Source: a virus. From it: a DNA stretch of 23,081 nt. The notes under the pieces were generated by a model. That model made no database searches and had not been told where the DNA came from. It saw nothing but the letters and a program-made list of their open reading frames with translations. Below, in pieces: positions 13,736 to 20,219 of this stretch (the first letter of the stretch is position 1; every line of letters starts with the position of its first letter). Both the position numbers and the translations under genes were made by a program. The stretch lies in IMG/VR virus record IMGVR_UViG_3300035698_003803, positions 1-23,081 of that record; one strand, given 5' to 3'.

Positions 13736-15989
13736 TAAACAAACCGTAGGGTACAGGTACTTCATGGGGTTGCACATGGCTATATGCCACGGCCCTGTAG
13801 ATAGTGTAAACCAAATATTCGTAGGGAAAAGGTCCTTAGGGATTACTGCCGCAACAGCCTCCTCTTCAGTTTTTGTTCAAAAGAAAGACCTTTTTGGCGG
13901 AGACAAAAAAGAAGGTGGCATCCTAGGCAACGTGGACTTAGAATTCGGCAAAGCAGACCAAACCGTAAACTCGTACCTCTCAACGGTGCTAGGGGCTAAT
14001 ACTCCGTCCTTCAGGGGCGTCACCTGTGCTGTCTTCAGGAAAGGGGACGATATTTTAGAGTCATTCGGCGACTACAGCAGTTCCGGTGGCGGGGGCTACC
14101 TTGCCGCGATGAGCCCTTACCCTAAGCCGTGGGCCTTTGACATTACCGACATCCCAGGGGGTTCGTTTAACCCCACCAAACAGGTTGTGGATGGAGTCGC
14201 GAACGGTGGCCACATAATTTACGATTGCTTGGTTGACTCAGATTGGGGGCTAGGCAGTCTAGGCCCCTCGATAGATACTGCTTCTTTTACGGCCACTACA
14301 GACGCGCTGTTTACGGAAGGCTCGGGGCTGTCCTTTATCTACGCCCAACAGAGCAGCATGGAAGATTTTATTCGTCAGGTCTTGACCCATATTAACGGGG
14401 TGATGTACACTTCGCGTGTTACAGGGAAGCACGTATTAAAGCTAATTCGCGACGATTACGACGAGGCTACACTGACTGTGTTTGACGAAACTAACATAGC
14501 CTCATTGGTTAGCTTCGAACGTCCGGCGTTCGCCGAGCTAGTAAACGAGATTGTGCTCACGTATAGACTTAGAGATGCCCTCGAAGACTCCTCTATAACG
14601 GTGCAGGACTTGGCGTCCGTTCAAGCACAGGGTGCTGTTATTTCTCAGACGGTAGACTTTAGTGGTATAGACACCGCAGAGCACGCGGCACTTGTTGCGC
14701 AACGAGAATTAAAACAGTCTTCAACGCCGCTGGCGAGAGTTGTGCTTGTTGCCAATAGGAAAGCGTGGGACAAGAACCCTGGTGATGTCATCAAATTTTC
14801 ATGGGCTGCGTACGGCGTCTCCGAGCTAGCACTTCGCGTATTGGCGGTTAACTACGGTACCTTTGAACAAGGGCTAGTGAGGCTAGAGTGTGTAGAAGAC
14901 ATTTTCGGTCTCACTACTAGCTCGTACCTTGCGCCTGTAAACTCCCAATGGGTGGATGAAATAGTTGAAGCTACTGCCGCAGCTAGCACTAGGGTAGGGG
15001 AGCTGCCTTATTATGCGGTGCAAACCACTTTTGAGCAAACCGATATAGACGCCTTAGAGGTAGGTGCGTCGTTCCTTGAAAACGTTGCAGAGGACAGCTC
15101 GTCAGCATCCTTCGGGTATAAGCTAGTTACTAGGCAAGGGTCTGACGCATACGTTGAGGTGTCTGAAGGGACTTTTGCACCCACACTTGAGCTTAACGGG
15201 GTGATTACCGCTACAGCTAAGACGGCAATACCCATTAAAAACTTTAAAGGCGGTATCGGCCTAGTAACAGTAGGGGGCTACGCTTACTTAGGAACAGAAG
15301 CCCTTCGGATTGACGCCATAGACTTAACCCTACTAACAATGGACGTGGGCAGGGGGTACTTAGATACGATACCTACAGAACACGCGGACGAAAGCCTAGT
15401 CTATTTCGCAGACGGCAATACCGGGTTCGACCCTACTGAGTACGCCATTTCGGACGTGGTTGATTCTAAAGTGCTACCCCAAACCAGCATAAGCGCACTA
15501 GATGAATCGGACGCCACTGAAGACGCTCTCACTATGGCGGGGCGTTATGATAAGCCTTATCCCCCCGCCCAAGTTAAGATAAACGGCACCTACTATCCAG
15601 CCACTCTTGCAGACAGCCCCTCGATAGCGGTAACGTGGACGCACCAAGACCGCACCCAACAGCTAGTAAACGGAGGTGCCGACTGGTTCACCGTATCACT
15701 GGGCGCGCCTGAGTCGGGCGTATTGTACCAGGTGCGGTATTACAACAACGACAGCTCGGCCCTTTTGTTCACCGACGACAACCTTACGGGGAAGTTTTCT
15801 TCTTTTACTCCCGCTTCAAGCATAGGTGTAACCCTTAATGTCAGAGTAGAAATCGACGCGTACAGGGCCGGGAATTTTAACACACAGACGTTTAGCCATG
15901 TGCTGACGTACACCAAACCGTTAGGGGTTCGAGTCACCGAAAACCTTGACACACGTATTTTAGAGAATGGTGACCGCAGAGTCATCTAG
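13722..15989 (+). CDS. Large tail tip / hub protein (Phage-tail_3 / TipJ-like)
   Basis: This 755-residue protein starts at GTG 13722, with GGAGG at 13711-13715 inside the preceding gene. The opening MGGSSKQTVGYRYFMGLHMA, then CHGPVDSVNQIFVG, is typical of phage tip proteins of this group. Residues 220-400 resemble the putative tail protein family (Phage-tail_3): SMEDFIRQVLTHINGV, ERPAFAELVNEIVLTYRLRD, NPGDVIKFSW. The C-terminal 150 residues look like a fibronectin-III-type domain (SPSIAVTWTHQDRTQQ, VLYQVRYYNN). It probably closes the tail end, anchors the fibres and contacts the cell surface. A 3' ribosome site for the next gene overlaps its end. Confidence 0.85.
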   Translation: MGGSSKQTVGYRYFMGLHMAICHGPVDSVNQIFVGKRSLGITAATASSSVFVQKKDLFGGDKKEGGILGNVDLEFGKADQTVNSYLSTVLGANTPSFRGVTCAVFRKGDDILESFGDYSSSGGGGYLAAMSPYPKPWAFDITDIPGGSFNPTKQVVDGVANGGHIIYDCLVDSDWGLGSLGPSIDTASFTATTDALFTEGSGLSFIYAQQSSMEDFIRQVLTHINGVMYTSRVTGKHVLKLIRDDYDEATLTVFDETNIASLVSFERPAFAELVNEIVLTYRLRDALEDSSITVQDLASVQAQGAVISQTVDFSGIDTAEHAALVAQRELKQSSTPLARVVLVANRKAWDKNPGDVIKFSWAAYGVSELALRVLAVNYGTFEQGLVRLECVEDIFGLTTSSYLAPVNSQWVDEIVEATAAASTRVGELPYYAVQTTFEQTDIDALEVGASFLENVAEDSSSASFGYKLVTRQGSDAYVEVSEGTFAPTLELNGVITATAKTAIPIKNFKGGIGLVTVGGYAYLGTEALRIDAIDLTLLTMDVGRGYLDTIPTEHADESLVYFADGNTGFDPTEYAISDVVDSKVLPQTSISALDESDATEDALTMAGRYDKPYPPAQVKINGTYYPATLADSPSIAVTWTHQDRTQQLVNGGADWFTVSLGAPESGVLYQVRYYNNDSSALLFTDDNLTGKFSSFTPASSIGVTLNVRVEIDAYRAGNFNTQTFSHVLTYTKPLGVRVTENLDTRILENGDRRVI

Positions 15990-16002
15990 GAGCAAAAAAA
16001 TA

Positions 16003-16443
16003 ATGACTGACATCACACTGAGCACCTTACTGGCAAATTCGCCAGTAAGTACCGACCTCGACGGGGACGAGCCTTTAGAAACCGTCATATCGGGTGTGAG
16101 CAGGGCGTTTACGCTTCGGCAACTTAGCTCGACCCCTTTGCAGCACACCACCACAAACGTTACACTGAACCTTGCAACGCAGGGCGCGGTTTTGTCCATG
16201 AGTAATGACAGCGCCGCCAATGTCACGGTACCGCTTAACAGCGCCGTAGCGCTACCTATAGGCGCTACTTTGCTAGTACGTAGTTTAGGGCTAGGCGATG
16301 TCTCCATAGTGGCTGAAGCGGGGGTAACCATAATAAAACGGGCATCATCTAGCAACATACTGCTAGAGCAATACGCCCAATGTGTGTTGCATAAAATCAA
16401 TACAAACATTTGGCACCTTGCAGGGGAGTTACGCACCTTATGA
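16003..16443 (+). CDS. Small tail fibre-like protein
   Basis: The product is 146 residues. An earlier in-frame ATG at 15967 lies within the previous gene; ATG 16003 has AGGAG at 15988-15992, so I choose it. The C-terminal part, IGATLLVRSLGLGDVSIVAE, GVTIIKR and YAQCVLHKINTNIWHLAGEL, is a recurring phage fibre module: 'G..i.v.q.g.g.v.i..a.gvti', then 'a.l.k...n.W.l.G'. The product is likely a fibre or an adaptor joining the tip to the receptor-binding protein encoded next. Its stop overlaps the next start (ATGA). A 9-bp hairpin lies just inside the coding region at 16026-16049. Confidence 0.72.
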   Translation: MTDITLSTLLANSPVSTDLDGDEPLETVISGVSRAFTLRQLSSTPLQHTTTNVTLNLATQGAVLSMSNDSAANVTVPLNSAVALPIGATLLVRSLGLGDVSIVAEAGVTIIKRASSSNILLEQYAQCVLHKINTNIWHLAGELRTL

Positions 16444-18101
16444 TTCAAATCGGCGCTCTTATCCAAGGTACCTTAGGCGGCGGCCGTACCGCTGCCGCTG
16501 CGGGGGTTGTTACTATGACACCTATACCAGTTTACATAAACAATCAATGGCGTTCCTCAGTTTGGGCCGACGAGGACGACTACCCGCCCACACCCCCGCA
16601 AGGAGTTGGAGGTAGAGGTGTAGTTGTGAGTAGCGTAAGCAACGACGGGGTGATATACGACCAAACAGGTATCGACGGCGAAACGTTTTTTACAACGCCT
16701 TATCGTGACATATACCCTGAGGCGGCAGGTAATGAAACCGTTTTCATTTTACACGGAATTTTCGCTGCGTACCAGACAGGGAGTCAAGGGTGGGAAAAGG
16801 ACACCCTTTCGTCTGTACCGGGTTCTACCTTTGGTGGGGGCAGTATCACTTTCGTAAACTTCGCTAACGGACTGTTCCTGATAGCTAAAACGGGGGGCAC
16901 CGCTTTTAACTTGCTTACTACGGTCGATTTTCAAGTTTTCAATGGGATTTCGGGGTCGACTAACGCTTTAAAAGGCATGTACGGTGAGTCGGACTTACCG
17001 TTCAAGATACTGTATATCGCAGGTAGCTACGTAGCCTATTTTGAGCTTAGCGCAGGGGGCACTATACGCACCGCCACTTCCCCTGACCTCATTGCTTGGA
17101 CGGCTCAAGACGTAGCTTTGCCTCAACCGTCCAACGTTGCAACCCAAGGCGCTTCTACTCGCCCCTACAAAAATGTAGCTAGATTCGGTAGCCACCTTGT
17201 TTTAGTTTATTCAGACAATCCCGACGGGGACGACAACCTAAAAGAGTTGAAATTGCACTACAGCGTTAACGGGACATCTTGGACGGAAGTAACCATGACC
17301 AACTCTGTGGGTAACGAGGGGCTGTCTTGGTTTATAACTTCCGCAGCTATTGAACTGATTACAGCTACCCACGTATTTCGGTCTACCAATGGAACAACGT
17401 GGAGTGAACCTGTAATTGTTCACGCCTTACCTAAGTTCTCAGGGACAACGGCCGACATAGTCGGGCATGAAACATTGCCGGACCACATAGCTTTTCCGTA
17501 CGGGGATATAGTGCAAACTGGCGGCAGGGTGCTCGGGCTAGCTTCAGTGAACACCGCACCTGTAGTAAAATACCCTGATGTACCTACCACACAGTTAAGA
17601 GTTGGGTGGATTTTCGACAAGGTGTATGACCTCCGTGAGCAAGGTTTCCACGGGACAAGTGTTCTCGACAGCACTCAGGGGAAAATATCGGGGCTGTATT
17701 GCCGCAACACAGGACAGTACTACTTAGAGTTTGACACCTACCCCATATCCTCCCTGCACTTTCTCGGCTTTAGAATAGTAGGAGAGTCGTACTATAACGG
17801 GTCTGATGAGACAAGAGCCATGTTACGTAATGGCTTCTTAAACCTGTCCTCCGGTGAGATATCTTCTACCTACGATTCTAGCGTTGCCCAAATACTAGGG
17901 TTTCTGTTTGACTTTTCGGCAGCAACTCTAACCATATCCTCTGATGGGGTAACTATACACACGATTACTGGTATCGAAACGGGTAGAAGTTGGCAACCGT
18001 GGTACGAGTATGGTTTTTCAGGAGCAGGGCAAGTAGACATAAACGTGGGCCAGAAAGCTTTCTCCCACAACTCAACTGGTGCTACAGCATGGAGCGACTA
18101 G
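16440..18101 (+). CDS. Receptor-binding tail protein: Asp-box-like beta-propeller plus C-terminal SPRY-like domain
   Basis: ATG 16440 overlaps the previous stop and has GGGGAG 11 bases upstream, so I prefer it over an ATG at 16410. The product is 553 residues. After a Gly/Ala-rich N-terminus (attachment part) come repeats that resemble the Asp-box pattern S-x-[DN]-G-x-[ST]-W: TSPDLIAWTAQD, YSVNGTSWTEV and RSTNGTTWSEP, as in sialidase-type beta-propellers. The last 170 residues look SPRY-like: VGWIFDKVYD, QYYLEFDTYP, ILGFLFDFSAATLTISSDGV and INVGQKAF. No catalytic set is recognised, so binding of a surface glycan or protein is more likely than hydrolysis. It is the last gene before the sigma-54 promoter. 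Confidence 0.75.
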   Translation: MIQIGALIQGTLGGGRTAAAAGVVTMTPIPVYINNQWRSSVWADEDDYPPTPPQGVGGRGVVVSSVSNDGVIYDQTGIDGETFFTTPYRDIYPEAAGNETVFILHGIFAAYQTGSQGWEKDTLSSVPGSTFGGGSITFVNFANGLFLIAKTGGTAFNLLTTVDFQVFNGISGSTNALKGMYGESDLPFKILYIAGSYVAYFELSAGGTIRTATSPDLIAWTAQDVALPQPSNVATQGASTRPYKNVARFGSHLVLVYSDNPDGDDNLKELKLHYSVNGTSWTEVTMTNSVGNEGLSWFITSAAIELITATHVFRSTNGTTWSEPVIVHALPKFSGTTADIVGHETLPDHIAFPYGDIVQTGGRVLGLASVNTAPVVKYPDVPTTQLRVGWIFDKVYDLREQGFHGTSVLDSTQGKISGLYCRNTGQYYLEFDTYPISSLHFLGFRIVGESYYNGSDETRAMLRNGFLNLSSGEISSTYDSSVAQILGFLFDFSAATLTISSDGVTIHTITGIETGRSWQPWYEYGFSGAGQVDINVGQKAFSHNSTGATAWSD

Positions 18102-18117
18102 CTCTATAAGAAAATTG

Positions 18118-18133
18118 TGGCACAATACTTGCA
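18118..18133 (+). promoter_or_regulatory. Sigma-54 (-24/-12) promoter ahead of the lysis genes
   Basis: TGGCAC-AATAC-TTGCA matches the sigma-54 consensus TGGCAC-N5-TTGCW exactly, with GG (18119-18120) and GC (18131-18132) separated by the required 10 bases. It lies in the only gap of note in the late operon, 17 bases after the receptor-binding gene and about 50 bases before the holin-like start. Transcription would begin near 18143. A TATACT at 18141 has no good -35 element. Confidence 0.8.
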
Positions 18134-18181
18134 TAGAGGGTATACTTAAATTTTACACCCCCTTAATGCAAGGACGTGCCT

Positions 18182-18439
18182 GTGCGAAACGAAGATGATA
18201 AAATTACTATGACTGAGGCCGAGCTTAAGAGTGTTATTTCCGAAGCGGTTAAAGACACGCTGACTAACCTAGGCATACAGAGTGCGGACCCCATTGAGAT
18301 GCAAAAGGATTTTGTACACCTAAGGGAATGGCGTGAAGCTACGGGGGCTGTTAAGAAGAAAGGACTAGTCACCGCGATAGGCTTCATAATCGTATCGACC
18401 TTAGGGCTAGCTCTCAAAGCTTTCTTAGGCGATGGATAG
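18182..18439 (+). CDS. One-helix membrane protein, probable holin
   Basis: The start is uncertain. GTG 18176 is only one base from AAGGA (18170-18174), while GTG 18182 has 7 bases of spacing, so I choose 18182 (85 residues); ATG 18209 is a further option. The N-terminal 60 residues are charged and helical, with a DFVHLREWREATGAVKKKG stretch. A single membrane segment at the C-terminal end (LVTAIGFIIVSTLGLALKAF) finishes in LGDG. This arrangement, a soluble part then one C-terminal helix, is common in small phage proteins encoded just before the lysis enzyme, so a holin or holin-like role is inferred. It directly follows the sigma-54 promoter and overlaps the next gene by 8 bases. Confidence 0.65.
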   Translation: MRNEDDKITMTEAELKSVISEAVKDTLTNLGIQSADPIEMQKDFVHLREWREATGAVKKKGLVTAIGFIIVSTLGLALKAFLGDG

Positions 18440-19037
18440 GTCAACCTTATACCACGCATCTAACCTTAAAACTGGGGACATCATCTTGTTCTCCGGTACT
18501 TGTTTTGTATCACGTATTGTTAGACTTTTTACACGAAGTAAATGGTCACACATAGGCATGATAGTCGTAGACCCTGAATACCCTTACCCTCTGATATACG
18601 AATCTTCTCACGGCGCTAACCTCGTAGCACTTGAACTAGGAAGAAAGACAGTTGGCGTGCAGTTGCTCCCCTTTGGCAACCGCCGGAGAACGTTTAAAGG
18701 AGATATGGCTCTAAGGCGTTTAGACTACAAGCTTGACGAGAAAGAACTGTACCGCTTGAATATATTTAAGCGGTTTATGAGGGGGACACCCTTCGAGAAG
18801 AACACCCTCCAGATGCTAGCCTCAGCCTTTTCCTTCAGGTTCCTGCCTAACAGCCAAGACCTAACCAGTGTGTTTTGCAGCGAGCTGACAGCGCAGTGCT
18901 ACCAAGAGATGGGCTTACTGGGCCAAGACCAAGCCAGTAACACGTACTGCCCCGCCGACTTTTCTACTGACAGAGAGATGGTTCTAGTGAAAGGTAAGCT
19001 CGGCCCACAGATAATAATTAAAGAGTACCGCAGATAG
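18432..19037 (+). CDS. Permuted NlpC/P60 (YiiX/LRAT-like) cysteine hydrolase, candidate lysis enzyme
   Basis: This 201-residue protein has the circularly permuted papain-like order, histidine first and cysteine later. GDIILFSG (15-22) is followed by SKWSHIGMIV with His40, a polar/acidic site in YESSH (Glu57), and then SVFCSELTAQCYQEMG with Cys149 at the start of a helix. This fits YiiX/YebB-type members of the NlpC/P60 superfamily, which cleave peptide or amide bonds. It follows the holin-like gene, with an 8-base overlap, and ends the late operon, so a role in lysis is likely. A phage-encoded peptidase acting on another substrate is possible. No signal peptide is present, and no other endolysin or spanin is visible in the window. 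Confidence 0.72.
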   Translation: MDRSTLYHASNLKTGDIILFSGTCFVSRIVRLFTRSKWSHIGMIVVDPEYPYPLIYESSHGANLVALELGRKTVGVQLLPFGNRRRTFKGDMALRRLDYKLDEKELYRLNIFKRFMRGTPFEKNTLQMLASAFSFRFLPNSQDLTSVFCSELTAQCYQEMGLLGQDQASNTYCPADFSTDREMVLVKGKLGPQIIIKEYRR

Positions 19038-19038
19038 C

Positions 19039-19066
19039 AAAAAGCCGCAAAAAAAAGTGCGGCTTT
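19039..19066. terminator. Bidirectional terminator between convergent units
   Basis: The stem AAAGCCGC (19041-19048) / GCGGCTTT (19059-19066), extended by A49:T58, has an A-rich loop. It lies between the stop of the hydrolase gene (19037) and the stop of the - strand gene (19079). On the - strand it ends in a run of five T residues; on the + strand the run is shorter (TTTC). It therefore serves both transcription units. Confidence 0.85.
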
Positions 19067-19078
19067 CATACTACTAAT

Positions 19079-19384
19079 TTAACTCAACATTCGGTCAAAA
19101 TTAGAATTTTGCTTAACAGCGGTGTTGGCGATTAAAGCTACCCGAGTGTCGAGGTTCATGGGTCGGATAGGAACAGGCGTAGCAGTGTCAAGCACTACTA
19201 CATAATCGGCCGCTGCAACGAAGCTGTCAGGCTTAACTATCGTACTTTCGTCTCGGTTATACTCCGTAATCAACATGGGTGTTGACAGGGTATACTCCTG
19301 AACGTCAATTGGTGCCGCGTAAGCGGAAACCGATAGTATCAACCCACATATCGTGGAAGCGAGTATACGTCTAAAAGAGCGCAT
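19079..19384 (-). CDS. Small exported protein of unknown function, moron-like unit
   Basis: This 101-residue protein has a clear Sec signal peptide: basic start MRSFRR, hydrophobic core (STICGLILSVS) and an AYA cleavage site before APID. The mature part (about 78 residues) has no cysteine and no recognisable family; it is beta-leaning (ADYVVVLDTATPVPIRPMNL). Cysteine-free mature form and lack of a lipobox argue against a lipoprotein. AAGGA lies 6 bases before the ATG. It has its own sigma-70 promoter and a terminator, with opposite orientation to the late genes, so it forms a self-contained unit. Such cassettes often modify the cell envelope of the host (for example superinfection exclusion). 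That role is a guess. Confidence 0.75.
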   Translation of the reverse strand: MRSFRRILASTICGLILSVSAYAAPIDVQEYTLSTPMLITEYNRDESTIVKPDSFVAAADYVVVLDTATPVPIRPMNLDTRVALIANTAVKQNSNFDRMLS

Positions 19385-19462
19385 ATATTTTCCTTATGTA
19401 GTGGTTAAAAGTTAAAAGCTGTAACGCGCGTTTTACACCTGAGCGTCATTGGTGAGTCCTGA

Positions 19463-19490
19463 AGTATACACGGTTACACTAAGGCGTCAA
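19463..19490 (-). promoter_or_regulatory. Sigma-70 promoter for the exported-protein gene
   Basis: On the - strand, TTGACG (19490-19485) and TATACT (19468-19463) are separated by 16 bases, five of six matches in each box. The start of transcription would be near 19456, giving a leader of about 70 bases. The leader contains a tandem TTAAAAG repeat (19405-19418 on +) and the palindrome AACGCGCGTT (19423-19432), which might be regulatory. Confidence 0.75.
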
Positions 19491-19494
19491 CCCT

Positions 19495-20142
19495 TTATTT
19501 TGCACCGCCCAAACCTATAAGGGTGTTCAAGTCTGCTACCATTACCGTGGGTAGGCTAGGTTTCGCCTCCTCGATGTCTGGTGAAAGAAGGTCTTTGGCT
19601 TCAGGCCATTCCGCCAACAATTTTTCAACTGTAGTAAACTGGTCTAGGCTAGCCCGCACTACGGCGCGTACGTTCTCTTCCCGCTCATCAATGTCCTTAC
19701 TTGCGTTTTCTATAGCCAAGAACTCCTTCGTAAACCTGTGCTCAGCGTCATACGTGACATTTTCGCAAAGGGGCGTCGGAGTTTTATGTACGTTCTCCTC
19801 CTGTGGCGAATCCCATTCACTGGCGTGGCCGTTGTACTGTAGCGTAACGCGCATACCCCCTAAGTTAATATGGTACAGCTCGTAGTTTGAACGCATGGCG
19901 ACGCGGGTGGGTACTGCGACGTTGCACAGCAGCCCTTTGTTTTCTTCCAAGAGGGTGTTTACTCTTGCCACTACGGTCCCCATATGGGCTATGTTCTGCA
20001 CCCCGCCGAGGGCGTCGACCCGTATTGCCTCCGCGAGAGCTGCCCGACGAGTTCTTAGTTCCACGTAATCTTGGTTTATGCCCGCGATGTCTGCAGCTTT
20101 TGCAACCGCGTTGTTTCTAATTCTAGCGTTTAATCGTGTCAT
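19495..20142 (-). CDS. Conserved phage protein, possibly Nmad5-like
   Basis: An upstream GTG (20181) opens the frame, but ATG 20142 has AAGGGA 7 bases upstream, so I choose it (215 residues). The protein is soluble and mixed helical with an N-terminal basic helix (MTRLNARIRNNAVAKAADIA). The C-terminal 60 residues hold TTVEKLLAEWPEAKDLLS and end LPTVMVADLNTLIGLGG, which reminds me of the 'nucleotide modification associated domain 5' group (LLxxWPEA ... LPxxxxxxLNxxLGL). I am moderately unsure of this. Thymidine hypermodification is known in YuA-like phage M6, which would fit, but no modification enzyme is visible here. It lies downstream of the polymerase in the same - strand operon. Confidence 0.6.
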   Translation of the reverse strand: MTRLNARIRNNAVAKAADIAGINQDYVELRTRRAALAEAIRVDALGGVQNIAHMGTVVARVNTLLEENKGLLCNVAVPTRVAMRSNYELYHINLGGMRVTLQYNGHASEWDSPQEENVHKTPTPLCENVTYDAEHRFTKEFLAIENASKDIDEREENVRAVVRASLDQFTTVEKLLAEWPEAKDLLSPDIEEAKPSLPTVMVADLNTLIGLGGAK

Positions 20143-20215
20143 TCTGGTGTCCCTTTTCGGTGTTGGGTAAATGTTGCTCACGTTGGGCCTGCTTCAGCTC
20201 CTCGTACTCAGTCAT
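20123..20215 (-). CDS. Possible 30-residue ORF between polymerase and the Nmad5-like gene
   Basis: ATG 20215 lies 4 bases after the polymerase stop and has AAGGA 8 bases upstream, a good ribosome site. The product (MTEYEELKQAQREQHLPNTE, then KGHQNDTIKR) is a short charged helix with no family resemblance. The end overlaps the start of the next gene by 20 bases. It may be a real micro-protein or a leader that couples translation from the polymerase to the next gene. A longer frame from 20359 lies inside the polymerase and is a shadow. Confidence 0.45.
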   Translation of the reverse strand: MTEYEELKQAQREQHLPNTEKGHQNDTIKR

Positions 20216-20219
20216 ATAG

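Noticed and set aside
16410-16440. Earlier start (16410) for the receptor-binding protein
   Set aside because: It has no ribosome site and would overlap 34 bases of the preceding gene. ATG 16440 has GGGGAG and the ATGA overlap usual in this operon.
18141-18146. TATACT as a sigma-70 -10 box before the lysis genes
   Set aside because: The nearest -35-like TTGTGG is 20 bases away, too far. The same bases fit the downstream edge of the sigma-54 promoter.
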